Positions 10,389-23,670 of a stretch of 64,000 nucleotides of DNA are shown piece after piece. The stretch lies in NCBI RefSeq assembly GCF_002865645.1, contig NW_020194684.1, forward strand, positions 3,229,030 to 3,293,029, read 5' to 3'. Origin of the DNA: Hyaloscypha bicolor E (lineage: Eukaryota; Ascomycota; Leotiomycetes; Helotiales; Hyaloscyphaceae). A program made the translations under genes and the position numbers. The notes beneath the pieces are model-generated. The model searched no databases. It was not told the origin of the DNA and was given only the letters and a program-made list of their open reading frames with translations. Numbering within the stretch: the first letter of the stretch is position 1; each line of letters starts with the position of its first letter.

Positions 10389-13300
10389 TTATTACTAAAC
10401 CCTTTCTACGAACTTACTATAAACTACCTTATCTTTAAACCTTTCTTACTATAAATTATATATATATCAAGAAGGGCTTGGCCCTAGAAATTTAGTATAG
10501 CAGAATTATAAAATAGATATATATAAGTAAAGAAGTAAAAAAGCGGTATTAATCTAATTACCTATAGTAATAAGGAAGTTCTGGATTACCTTAATACTAG
10601 ACTATTCTAGTATAAGGTAAAGAAGTTAACTAATAATAATCTCTGGAAATTATTTAAGGAAGATTTTAGTAATTTCGACTTTAAAGTACTTAATTATCTA
10701 GATTAATATATACTATATAAATTACAAGCTACTTTATAATATAGTAGTATTTATATTAAATAAAATAATAAGAAACTTGCTATTATATAGTTCTTAGTTA
10801 ATACTATTTAGGAAAAAAAGTAATATATTTAAACTATAACTAATATTATTGCTATTAGACTAGACCTTAATACGGGCCCTATTATCTTATTATATATATT
10901 TCTTAATAATAGTATTATAAGAAATTAATAAACTAAACTAATTATTATTTAGATCTCTTTATTACCTATAATTACTTCTACTAATACCGGATTATAGAAA
11001 GCTAATAGTAACGGATTTCTATTACTTTTATTACCTCTATTATCTCTAAATAGCCCTTTAGCTAGCCCTTTTATTATAAAGCTAATTAAAGAAGTAATAA
11101 AGATATATATTAAGATATAGAAATATAATAGAACTAATAGTAGTTTTAATTAAAAACTCGCTATTTTCCTTAATATCTACTAATATATAAAGCTTTTATA
11201 AGAGGTATTAGTAAGAGCTTTTTCTATTATATTAAAGGAACTAGTATAAGATTACTTTTATAATAACTAGCTCTCTTAATATATATATAAAGAGGTCTAT
11301 ATAAATATTTATAGCTTTTTTAAAGGCCCTAGTTTCTAATATTAAAACTTAGATAAATAAAATACTATTATAATAGTAATTATAATAGTTTAATACCCTA
11401 AAAAAAAATATTTAAGCTTGTCTAGTTACTAATTAATAACTTATATAAATTATAATATAAACTAGTACTTGTTTTATAAAATACTAAATTTCTATATAAT
11501 AAGATTATTACTTCTTATTAAGGTATACTAGTATACTAATATATAGTCTCGGATTCTTTTCTTAATCTCGGCTAACTTATTAATAAGCTTTAATTATTTA
11601 TTATTACTTATAAGAAGAAATAATAAATTAATACCGAGATTTTCTTTATTAATTAATAATATTATTCCTAAAACCCTCTAAATTATTACCTGTCTAGAAA
11701 TTATTAATATAAATCCAGCTATAATTTCAGAACTCGTAATAATTATTCTAAGCCCTATAATTATAATAATTATATCCCGAAGTTATATTTTATATATAAG
11801 AAACCCGAATACTATTTATAGAAATATATACTAGAGAAATAAAAGACTAAAAAGGCTCGATTTAAGAATAGAAATATTTACTAATTTAGATCCCGAAATA
11901 CCCGTAACTTTAATAAATACTTTAGTAATACTTATATATAATATATTACTAAATTTAAAAAAAAAAGAATAATAAAAGCAATAAGAATAAACTAGTAAGT
12001 AATACTTTTAAAGCCTTATTAGTAAAAATAAATAAAGGAAAGAAATATTACTTTAATTCCTATTTTATTTTTATTAAAAGCTTTCTAGCTATTTTTATAG
12101 CCCTTGTTTTTACTATTTCTATAACTAATACCCTTATAAATAACCTTATATCTCTTTCTCTTATATACTAAATAATAGGCAAAAACCATATCTTAGAGCC
12201 TATTAAATAAATAGAAAATACCTAGATATTTATAATTAATAATATATTAAGATATAATACTTATTACTTTTATAAAGTTATAATTAATACCGGAGCCTCT
12301 AGATTTTTAATTACTAGTTCTAACTAATTCCAAGCTTTATAGTAGACTAATAGTAATATCTAACTTAATGAAATTACTAAAGATTAAGTTAATATCTAGT
12401 TTAGTATTAGATCTATAATAGTAAGAATACTAATTAGATAAATATAATTCTATATTATACTTATAAATACTTTATTTCTACTTAGCTTAGCTAATATAAA
12501 TAAGCTAGAAATCTATTTTAATAATCTTACTAATTATTTTATTACTTCTAATAAATGCTTTATATCTATAATATAATATTTTAAATACTTTTTCTTATTT
12601 TAGAATATTACTTTATAAAGCTTTATTTCTGAATTCTTTATTTATAATTCCTGCTTTCTTATAAAAATCGAATTATAATATTTATATTATTATTTTAGTT
12701 ATTTATCTATTAATAAGCTCCGAAATATACTAGAATAAACAGGCTATAATATTAATATAGAAGCCCTTAAATGTCTTATAAAGTACTATAAGTAATATTA
12801 GAAATTCGAATAATTACTAAAATAATTTAAGTTTAATCTAAGAAATAATATTAGCTTTAATTACTTTATTATTATTAATATTTTCTATATTTCCGGTAAG
12901 CCTATACTTTATATTATTAATAAAGGCATTTAATATTAAGCCGGCTAATAGCTTTAAAATATTAGTATATTATATACTTAAAATACTCTAAAGTAGTATT
13001 AGATTAATATCTATTTAGGCTTTTCTAATTAGATTATAATAGATACTAGAAAGTAGTTTACTAGTAAGAAGTTTACTTAGCTTATAAATACTATAAGAAC
13101 TAAGATTAAAATCGTTTCTATAAAAGCTTATAATTCTATTAGAATTATAAAATACTATTATAGCCCGATTTAATATACTTATCTTATTATTATAGCTAAA
13201 ATTAATAGAATTAATAAGAATATTATATTTTAAATAGCCTTTAAGGCCATTAATAATTCTATTAGACCTAATAGTATTATCCTAACTTTCTTAGTTTATA

Positions 13301-15543
13301 ATACTTTACTTTAAATAACTAAATATAATACCCTATTACTAATTATATTATAGTAATTAGTAGTACTTAAAAAGGTAATAGTAGAAATTTAGAAGCTTTA
13401 AGCTAGATACCAGATTACAAATGCCCTAAATACCAGAAATAGTTCTAGTATTACTAATATCTATAAATTTCTTTTAAATTCGAATATTCTTATATAATAT
13501 AAAGGAAATACTAGTTAATCTAGTAATTAGAATAGGCCATATAAGCTAGTAGCTATTAATAGGAAGAACTATATACTAGCTCTATTATATAGTAATATTA
13601 CCTTTTATTTAACTTCTATAAAGTTCTTTTATATAGGGAATATTAAGGTTATTACTAATAGCCCCGAACCTAAATCTATTCCCGAACTTTATAATAAGGC
13701 TAAAAATAATATAAATATAATTTCTCTTATTATTCCTGCTATTTCACTAAAGTATAGTAAAGAATACCTTTATAAGAATCCGGATATTATAGTATTTCTA
13801 TAAAAATAATAATTTATATAAGAACTTCTATTAAATTAAAGTTATTAGCCTTTTAAAAAAGAATATATTTAAGATTATTTTCAGATCTCAGGTATTAAAG
13901 GAAGTATATATTTTTAATTCCCGGTTTATTTAATATAGAAAGAGAATTTAAAAAGTCAAGACTAGTTATCTAAGCTTATAATAATAGTAAGAAATATATA
14001 GTATTAATATAATTACCTATTATTTAATATATTAGCTAGAGAATTATTCTTAGTATTACTATTATAATAATAAATACTATAAAGCTATATTTATATAATA
14101 TCTTATAAGCTTATATTTATATAATATCTTATAAGCTTATATTTAATTATAATTTTTATATTAATTTATCTTATAAACTTACTAGAGAGCTAAATCTAAA
14201 TAATAATTCGGTTCTAAAAATTATAAAACTACTATATAATATACTAGAAGCTAGGAATTACTAGTTTAAAACTTATTATTCCTATTATATTAATAAGCTT
14301 TCTATAGAATAATTAACTTATAATTCTTATCTCTTTTATAATAAGTAATTCTTTAGAATTATTAGCCTTTAAACTAATAATATCCTATTTATTAGAACTA
14401 ATAATTTTATAAAAGCAGAGTAACTAAAGCTTTATAAGGCTAAGTTCTTAGCTAAAGAATATAAATGCCTTATTTCTGACTATAATTTCAAGTTTAATAA
14501 AGGTATTATTTATATAAATATTACTAGAATTACTCTTATATAAGAATACTAATATAAAAACCTCCGAATTATTTTATAAAAAATACTATTATTATAAGTA
14601 GTAAAAGTACTATTTGTTAAGATTTCTTTATTAAGGACTAATATATTACCTAATATACTAGAGAAGTATATATTATATTAGTCTATTAACTAGAAGCTTT
14701 ATATAACTTATTAATTACTATTTAAGCTATTAAATCCTCGGAAACTAATATAAAAGTATTTAATAAGTGCATTTAATAGTAAATTGAGAATACTACTAGA
14801 AAACTAAGATTTATAAAGCTAGTAAAAAAGTTCTTATATTTAATTATTTTTACGAATACTTTATTTATAAATAATAGAGATCTTTTCTCTTAAATTAGAT
14901 ATATTCTAGTTTTAGTAAATAGAACTAGATATACTAATATTATTTACTAGTTCTTTACTAAATATAAGAGAATTACTAAAAGTATTCTAGCTTTAGAACT
15001 TTATAATATGGCTTATAGTTTTAATATAAGTACTTTAGTTAAATCTATAATTAATAAAATACTAGAAATAGAACTATTACTAGTAATCTATACGAATTCG
15101 AAGTTATTATATAAATGCTTTATTAAATTAGGAACTACTCGAGAAAAGCATCTAATAATTAATATAATATATCTTTACTAGATATATAAATAATAAGAAA
15201 TTATAGAAGTCAAATAAATTAAAAGAAAATTAAATCCTACTAATTCCATAACAAAATTAAAGCTAATAAATACCCTCAAGTATCTAATTAATATAAATAT
15301 TATATAATTAGATATAAAAGAATAGATTAAGTATAGATAAAACAGGAAATAAATATATAAGATAAGAAAATATTATAAAAGGGGAAGTTATATATAAAAG
15401 GCTATAGCCTTTAGTATATAACTAAAACCTTAGAAGCAATATAAATATATAAAGTATTTGGGAAATCTGGTACTAGGCCGAATTAGGGAATTTATTAAAA
15501 TTAGAGAAAAATATTATTTTTCGCGTTTTTAGAAAGTTTCTAA

Positions 15544-15838
15544 TATTAATATAGCTATTTCTTTAGGAATTATATATAGAGTTACGAGATACGAGATATA
15601 GGATATAAGTAATAGAATATGAGTAATAGGATATGAAATACGAGATATGGTTATATGGCCTTATATCCTATTAATAACTCGACTAGTAAACTAGATTCCT
15701 TTAGGCTTAATAGATTTAGGGATTATATATTAATACTATAATACTATAATTCTTATTTCTGAATAATAACTTTACTAACTTATATAAATAGTATTTTATA
15801 ACTATATAATAATATTATATATTACTAGTAAATTAATA
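15544..15838 (+). repeat. 3' LTR of copia copy B
   Basis: The 295-bp repeat is followed by the target duplication AATAT (15839-15843). It matches the 5' LTR once that LTR's insert is removed. Confidence 0.85.
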
Positions 15839-15843
15839 AATAT

Positions 15844-17315
15844 ATATAGCTAGCTAGTATTTAGAATACTAAAGCTCCTATATTTATAAGCTTCTTTCCT
15901 TAGTTTAGAATCTTCGAATTAAGAGCTATTCTATCTGCTTTCCAAACCCAGAAACCCGGTTTTATAATAGTTATAATAGTTATAGGCCTTAGTTTAATTT
16001 TAAATAATTTGAGTTTTTTAATATTTTAATATTTAAATACTCGAGTATTTTATTTCTTTATTATTTAAAATTTTATTCTAACTAATTACTTTTAGGACTT
16101 AATTAGAAATAATATAATTAGTATACTTTATTTATTTAAGCTTTATTATAAGAAGTATTTTAAAATAATTATAAATTATATTATAATAATAAAAAATTTA
16201 TTAATTTATTTAAATAAATAAAAGTAAAATTTTAATTTTATTAAATTATTATTATTAAATTAAACTAAAGGCTAAAGCTATTTTATAATTACTTATTTTA
16301 TTTAGATAATTCTCTTTTTTAAAATAATATATATAAAGCTTTAATATTATAAAATTATTATTTATTAATTTAATTAATTAATTATAATACTTAAATTAGA
16401 GAATTTTCTAATTATATTATAATATTTAAATTAAAGAATTTACTATAAATAATATAAAAAAAATTTAATATCTTGATTTATTTTACTAATTATATAATAA
16501 TAGTATATATAGCTAATAGTCTTTTTAGATTTCCCGAATTATACTAGCTATAAAGTAGTTTATTACTAATAAAATATTAGAAAACTAAGTTATTAAATTA
16601 TTAAAATTACTTAAAATTAAATATATAATTATATTAAAAATAAACTAAAACTAAATAATATATTAAAGTAAAATTATTATTATTATTATTATTATTACTA
16701 GAAACTATTTTTTAAAAAGATATTTAAAAGTTTTTTTTTCTTTTTTAGAAAACTTTTTATATATTATAATAAGCTATTTTTAAAAAGATTTTTTAATAAA
16801 AAGAGCTTTTAAATAGCTTTTTAGAAAATAGTTTAGTAAATAAAAATTAAAATACTTTAAATAATAATAAAGACTTATATATATTTTCTTAAAATATTTT
16901 TCTTTTCTATTTTTTTTAAAAAAAAGTAATTTATTATAATATATAAAGAATTCTTTAAAAAAAAAATCTTAAAAAATAGCTTTTTATAAAAAAATTTTAA
17001 GAAAAAAAAATAGCTTTTTAAAAAATAATTTATTATAATATATAAAAAAAATTTAAGAAAAAAAAATAGCTTTTTAAAAATAGTTTATTATAATATATAA
17101 AAAAAAAAAAATTTAAATAAAAAAAAGTAATTTCTTATAAAATAGCTTATTATAATATATAAAAAGCTTTTTATTAATTTTAGTATAATTCTATATCTAA
17201 TTTTAAATAATATATAAAATAGTTTTATAATTATATAGTTTTAATATTTTAGTATTCTAGTTTTTTGGTTTTTAACTATTTATTACTTATAGTAATATTA
17301 GTAATAATTATCTAA
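15844..17315. repeat. AT-rich block with right arm of the inverted repeat (16680-17290)
   Basis: No gene. From about 16680 to 17170 there are several near-tandem blocks of about 60 bp with the core TTATTATAATATATAAAAA next to GCTTTTTA runs. They are the inverse of those at 8840-9110. The end near 17290 reads GGTTTTTAACTATTTATTAC, the RIP-altered complement of the GC-richer left end at 8693. A TAT/ATT trinucleotide run occurs at about 16675-16700. Confidence 0.5.
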
Positions 17316-17320
17316 ATTAT

Positions 17321-17624
17321 TATTAGTATAGCTATTTCTCTGGGAGTCACATATATAATTATAGGATACGGGATACGGGATATAGGCAATAGGTAATGGG
17401 ATATAAGTAATAGAATATGGGATACGGGATATGGCCATATAACCTTATGTCTTATTAGTAACTCGACTAGTAGACTAGACCCCTTTAGGCTTAGCAGATT
17501 TAGGAATTATATATTAATACTATAATACTATAATTCCTATTTCTAAAGAATAACTTTACTAACCTTATGCAAATAGTACTTCTATACCTATATAATAGTA
17601 CTATATATTCCTGGTAAACTAATA
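17321..17624 (+). repeat. 5' LTR of copia copy C
   Basis: The 304-bp repeat starts TATTAGTATAGC and ends GGTAAACTAATA. It is the same length as the 3' LTR of this element. Confidence 0.88.
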
Positions 17625-17754
17625 CTAATTAGTTTGCATTCAGATTAGAATAAGGTCTATTAGTACTTATAGATTAGGAAGAATTAAGCTATACTTATTT
17701 AAGATTCGGTTACTTAGGGGCAAAGCTATTATTCTAGTTAAAGAGGAAATAACT

Positions 17755-17900
17755 ATTAATCCTATTACCTATAATTCGGTTATATAGGCAGGAAAGACAC
17801 TTGATCTTACTAAGGCCCGATTATACTATATTAAAGGAGGAAATATCTATTAGTCCTATTACCTGTAATTCGGTTATATAGGCAGGAAGGGTACTTAATC
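17755..17900 (+). repeat. Two-unit direct repeat in the copia C leader
   Basis: The segment AGGAAATA..CCTATTACCT.TAATTCGG followed by TTATATAGGCAGGAA occurs twice about 105 bp apart. The copy B leader has a diverged analogue with repeated AACTCTATAAAGTATC units at 9717-9830. Confidence 0.6.
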
Positions 17901-20900
17901 TTACTAAGTACTAAAATAGTTAGTTATTTGACTATCCTATTCTATTCCTATTTAACTCTTATAAAACCCTCTCAAAAACCACCTTCTTTTAAATCCCTAG
18001 GGCTCTTGAGTTTTAGAACTATTAAGTTCTTCCGGAATCTCAATATTTTACTTCTTAAATTTCACTTCCTAAATTTCTTATTATAAACGAAATTTTTACC
18101 TCAAATATAATACCTACTATAAACCACCTATCTTATAAACTACCCTTCTCCTTACGAACCTATTCTTCTTATAAACTACTATATCTTAAACTAGGTATAA
18201 GCCTATAGAATATATAATAGTAGAATATACTATAATAGATAATTTCTTTATTAGATCTATCTAATCTAATTACTTTATAAATAATAATAATTTCAAGAAA
18301 TTAGTAAGAAAGTAGAGATATAGGATTAATCTAAACTTTACTAAGGCAGACGAGATAACTGAGTTCTTAAATACTAAGCTATTTTAATATATTCTCTATA
18401 AAATAGTTAATAATAATCTTTAGGAGCTATTTAGATATAACTTTAAGAACTTTATCTATTAAAGAAACTTTAATAAATTCGAACTCCCGGAGATATTACG
18501 CCTATATAAGACCCTTTAGTATAGTAGTATATTTATATAATAGAATAATAGTACTAATACTATTATAAATATCTTATATATTATTATAAAGGAAAATAAA
18601 TAGTATATATAATTAAACGAGAATATATTAGCGGCTAGACTAGACCTTATTAAGGGACTAATCTTATTAGGCTTTATTACTTTTATAAAGAATAAGTATC
18701 TAGAACCTATTATCTTTAATATTTCTATATTACTATTACCTTTTCTATTACTATATCCTATATCTCTACTAGATTTATATACTAGTATAAAAGCTCTAGA
18801 AGTAAATAGTATACTTCTACTACTACTACTACTATAATTATATCCGAATAATTCCTAATTCCCTTTAATTATAAGACTTATCGGGGAAGTCGCCAAGATC
18901 TATACTAAAAAGCAAAAGTATAATAGATCTAATAATAATTTTAATTATAAACTTACTATTTTCCTTAATATTTACTAATATATAGAGCTTCTATAAAAGG
19001 TACTAATACGAGCTTTTCCTACTATACTAAAGAAACTAGCTCAAGACTATTTCTATAGTAATTAGCTCTTTTAATATATATATAAAGAGGCTTATATTAA
19101 TATCTATAGCTTTTTTAAAAGCCCTGGATTCAAATATCGAAATTTAGATAAGTAGAATACTACTATATTAGTTTTTATAATGGCTAAATTTCCAGAAAAG
19201 ATAATATTTGAAACTATTTAACTACTAATTAACGAACTATATTAATTATAATACGGTCTTATACCCAATTTGCGAAATACCGAATTTCTCTATAATAAGA
19301 TTATTACTTCTTATTAAGGCTCCCGGATATATAGATATATAATCTCAGATCCTCCTATAAATCTCGGCTAGCTTATTAATAAGCTCTAGTTATTTATTAC
19401 TATATATGAGAGCAAATAACGAGCTAATTCCGAAACCTTCTTTACTAATTAATAATACTACTCTCAGAATTCTCTAAGCTATTATTTCTCCGGAAATTAT
19501 TAATACAAACTCAGTTATAACTTTGGAACCCGTAATAACTATTCCAAGCCCTATAATTATAATAATTATATCCCGAAATCGTGTTTTATATATAAGAAAC
19601 CCGAATACTACTTATAGAAATATATACCAAAGAAATAAGAGGCTAAGAAGGCTTGATTTAGGAATAGAAATATCTATTAATTCAGATCCCGAAATACCTG
19701 CAACTTTAATAAATGCTTTAGTAGTACTTATATATAGTATATTACTAAAGCTAAAGGTAAAGAGGGTAATAAAAATAATAAGGACGAACTAGTAAATAAT
19801 GCTTTTAAGGCTTTATTAGTAGAAATAAATAAAGAAGAGAAATACTACCCAGATTCCTACTTTATTTTAGTTAAAAGCTTTTTAGCTATTCCTGCCACTC
19901 CTGCTTTACTAATAATTATAGCTAATACCCTTATAAATAACCTTACTTCTTTTTCTCTTATATATTAGATAATAGGCAAAAACCACGCTTTAAAGCCTAT
20001 TAAACCCTTAATAGAAGATATCCAGACTTTTATAATTAATAGTATATTAAGATATAATACTTATTGCTTTTACGGAATTATAATTAATACTAGAGCCTTT
20101 AAATACTTAACTACCAGTTCTAACTAATTCCAAGCTCTCTAGTAGACTAATAATAGTATTAAATTTAATAAAACTACTAAAGGTTAAGTTAATATCTAGT
20201 TTAGTATTAGATCTATATCTTCTATTAGATCTATAATAGTAAGTATACTAATTAGGTAAGTATAATTCTATATTATATCTTTAAAAACTCTATTTTTGCT
20301 TAGCTTAGCTAATATAGACAAGCTAGGAATCTACTTTAATAATCTTACTAATTATTTTATTACTTTTACTAGAAAATATATACCTATAGTATAATGTTTC
20401 AGATACTCTTTCCTGTTTTGAAATACTATACTATAAGGCTTTATTTCCGAATTCTTTACTTATAATCCCTACTTTCTTATAAAGGTCAAATTATAATATC
20501 TATACTATTATTTTAGTTATTTATTTATTAGTAAGCTCCGAAATGTACTAGAATAAGTAGGCTATAATATTAATATAAAAGCTCTTAAATATCTTATAAA
20601 GTACTATAAATAATACCAGAAATATGGCTAATTATCTAGATAATTCAAGTTTAACTTAAAAGATAATATTAGCTTTAACTACTTTATTATTATTAATATT
20701 TTCTATATTTCCGGTAAGCCTATATTCTATATTATTAATAAAGGTACTTAATATTAAGCCGGCTAATAGCTTTAGAATATTAGTATAATATATATCTGGA
20801 ATATACTCAAGTAATACTAGATTAATAACTATTTAGGCTCTCCTAATTAGATTATAGTAGATACCAGAAAGTAGTTTACTAGTAAGGAATTCACTTAGCT

Positions 20901-23361
20901 TATAAATACTATAGGAACTAAGGTTAAGATTATTTCCGTAAAAGCTTATAACTCTATTAGAATTATAAAACATTACTATAGCCTAATCCAATATACTTAT
21001 CTTATTATTATGGCTAAAGTTAATAGAATTAATAAGGATACCGTACTCTAAATAGCTTTTAAGGCTATTAATGACTTTATAGGACCTAATAGCATTATTC
21101 TAACCCTTTTAGTTTATGGTACTTTATCTTAAATAACTAAATATAATGCCCTATTACCTACTATATTATAGTAATTAGTAGTACTTAAGAAAGTAATAGT
21201 GGAAATTTAGAAGCTTTAAGCTAGATATTAAATTACGAATGCTTTAAATACCTGAAATAGTTCTAGTACTACTAATATCTATAAACTACCCCTAAATTCG
21301 AATATTCTCGTTTAGTATAAAGGGAATACCGGTTAACCTAGTAGTTAGAATAGACTATATAAGCTAGTAGCTATTAATAGGGAGAACTATATACTAGCTC
21401 TATTATATGGTAATACTACCTTCTGTTTAATCTCTATAAAGCCCTTTTATATAGAGGATATTAAGGTTATTACTAATAGCCCCGAATCTAAACCTATTCC
21501 CGAACCTAATAATAAGGCTAAAGGTAATACGGGTATAATTCCTTCTATTATTCTACTAAAGTATAATAGAGGATGCCCTTATAAGATCCCGGATATTATA
21601 GTATTCCTATAGGATAATAAACTATATGAGAATTCCCGTTAAGTTAAAGTTACTAGCCTTCTAGAAAAGGATATATTTGAGGTTATTTTTAGATCTCAGA
21701 TACTAAAAAAGATATATATCTTTAATTTCCGGTTTATTAATAAGATTAAGAATAAGGGTATAGAGAAAGAGCTTAAGAAATCGAGACTAGTTATTCAAGC
21801 TTATAATAATAGTAAGAAATATATAGTATTAATATAATTACCTATTATCTAATATATTAGCCAGAAAATTATTCTTAATATTATTACTATAATAATAGAT
21901 ATTACGGAATTATATTTATATAATATCTCGCAAGCTTATATCTAATTAATAACCTTATTTAATTATAATTTCTATATTAACTCACTCTATAAGCTTATTA
22001 GAAAGCTAAATCTAAAGAATAATTCTGTTCTAAAAGTTATAAAACTATTATATAATATACCGGAAGCTAGGAACTACTAGTTTAAGACTTACTATTTCTA
22101 TTATATTAATAAGCTCTTTATAGAATAGTTAACTTATGACCCTTACCTATTCTATAGCAAGTAATTCTTCGGAATTATTAGCCTTTAAACTAATAATACC
22201 CTATTTATTAGAACTAATAATTTTATAAAGGCAAAGTAACTAAAGCTTTATAAGGCTAAGTTCTTGGCTAAGAAATATAAATCCTTTACTTTTAATTATA
22301 ATCTCAAATTTAATAGAGGTATTATCTATATAAATACTACTAGAATTACTCTTATATAGGAATACTAGTATAAGAACCTCCGAACCATTTCTATAAAGAA
22401 TACTACTACTATAAGTAATAGGGGTACTATTTATTAAAATCTCTTTATTAAGAACTAATATATTGCCCAATATATAAGAGAAGTATATATTATATTAGTC
22501 TATTAACTAGAAGCTTTATATGATCTATTAATTACTATTTAAGCTATTAAACCCTCGGAAACTAATATAAAAGTACTTAATAAGTATATTTAATAGCAAA
22601 TTGAGAATACTACTAGAGGACTGAGATTCGTAAAGCTAGTAAAGGAATTCTTACGTTTAATCGTTTTTATAGATACTTTATTTGCAAATAATAGAGATCT
22701 TTCTTCCTAAATCAGATATATTCTAGTTCTAGTAAATAGAACTAGATATACTAATATTATCTACTAGTCCTCTACTAAATATAAGAGAGTTACTAGAAGT
22801 ATTTTAGCTTTGGAACTCTATAGTATGGCTTATAGTTTTAATATAGGTATTTTAGTTAAATCTATAATTAATAGAGTACTAGAAATAGAACTACTACTAG
22901 TTATTTATACGGATTCAAAGTTATTATACGAATACCTTATTAAATTAGGTATTACTTGAGAGAAATGCCTAATAATTAATATAATATACCTCTGCTAGAT
23001 ATATAAATAATAAGAAATTGCGGAAGTCAAGTAAATTAAGAGAGAATCAAATCCTGCCAATTCTATAATGAAATCGAAGCTAATAAATACCCTTAAGTAT
23101 CTAATTAATACGAATACTATATAATTAGATATAGAGAAATAAGTTAAGTATAAATAGGGCGGAAAATGGATATATGAAATAGGAGGATATTATAGGAGGG
23201 GAAGTTATATATAAAAGGCCGCGGCCTTTAGTATATAACCAAAACCTTAGAAGTAATATAGATATATAGAGCGTTTGGGAAATCTGGTACTAGGCCGGAT
23301 TAGGGAATTTATATATAATTAGAGAGAGATACTATTTTTCGTGTTTTTAGAGAGTTTCTAA

Positions 23362-23665
23362 TATTAGTATAGCTATTCCTCTGGGAGTTATATATATAAT
23401 TACGGGATACGGGATACGGGATATAGGTAATAGGTAATAAGATATAGGTAATGAGATATGGGATACGGAATATGGCTATATAACCTCGTATCCTATTAGT
23501 AACTCGACTAGTAGACTAGACCCCTTTAGGCTTAGCAGATTTAGGGATTATATATTAATACTATAATACTATAATTCCTACTTCTAAAGAATAACTTTAC
23601 TAACCTTATATAAATAGTATTTTTATATCTATATAACGGTACTATATATTCCTAGTAAACTAATA
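23362..23665 (+). repeat. 3' LTR of copia copy C
   Basis: The 304-bp repeat ends TAAACTAATA and is followed at once by the target duplication ATTAT. Confidence 0.88.
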
Positions 23666-23670
23666 ATTAT

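Larger units (their letters stand above)
9173..15838 (+). mobile_element. Complete Ty1/copia retrotransposon copy B, RIP-degraded
   Basis: Complete LTR element with a perfect 5-bp target duplication, AATAT at 9168-9172 and 15839-15843. The 5' LTR is 9173-9603 (295 bp plus a 136-bp insertion including duplicated site) and the 3' LTR is 15544-15838 (295 bp). The internal region follows the order gag-like, zinc knuckle, protease, integrase, reverse transcriptase, RNase H (Ty1/copia order), matching copy C. All frames are broken by TAA/TAG. The leader between LTR and gag differs from copy C and contains a GGTATCTGG-type tandem array at 10185-10388. It cannot encode functional proteins. Confidence 0.9.
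17321..23665 (+). mobile_element. Complete Ty1/copia retrotransposon copy C, least degraded
   Basis: The 6345-bp element has 304-bp LTRs at 17321-17624 and 23362-23665 and a perfect target duplication ATTAT (17316-17320, 23666-23670). It is the best copy for reading domains through the RIP stops. These are a zinc-knuckle-like segment near 19580-19640, a protease-like segment near 20070-20150 where the expected DTGA reads NTRA, and a pre-integrase start LANIDKLGIYFNNLTNYF at about 20305. The integrase zinc and core region follows (for example FYISGKPIFYIINKGT near 20695-20740). The copia-type reverse transcriptase lies at about 21690-22480, and RNase H at about 22720-22960 has KYKRVTRSILALELYSMAYS and YTDSK. 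Integrase before reverse transcriptase defines Ty1/copia. Stops throughout make it non-functional. Confidence 0.92.

Noticed and set aside
19523..19792. 89-aa open frame within copia element C
   Set aside because: It lies in a frame offset from the true gag-protease reading of the element and is rich in Ile, Asn and Arg because of AT bias. It is a chance opening in RIP-altered DNA.
22240..22470. 76-aa minus-strand frame within copia element C
   Set aside because: It is antisense to the reverse transcriptase segment, with AT-biased composition and no support.
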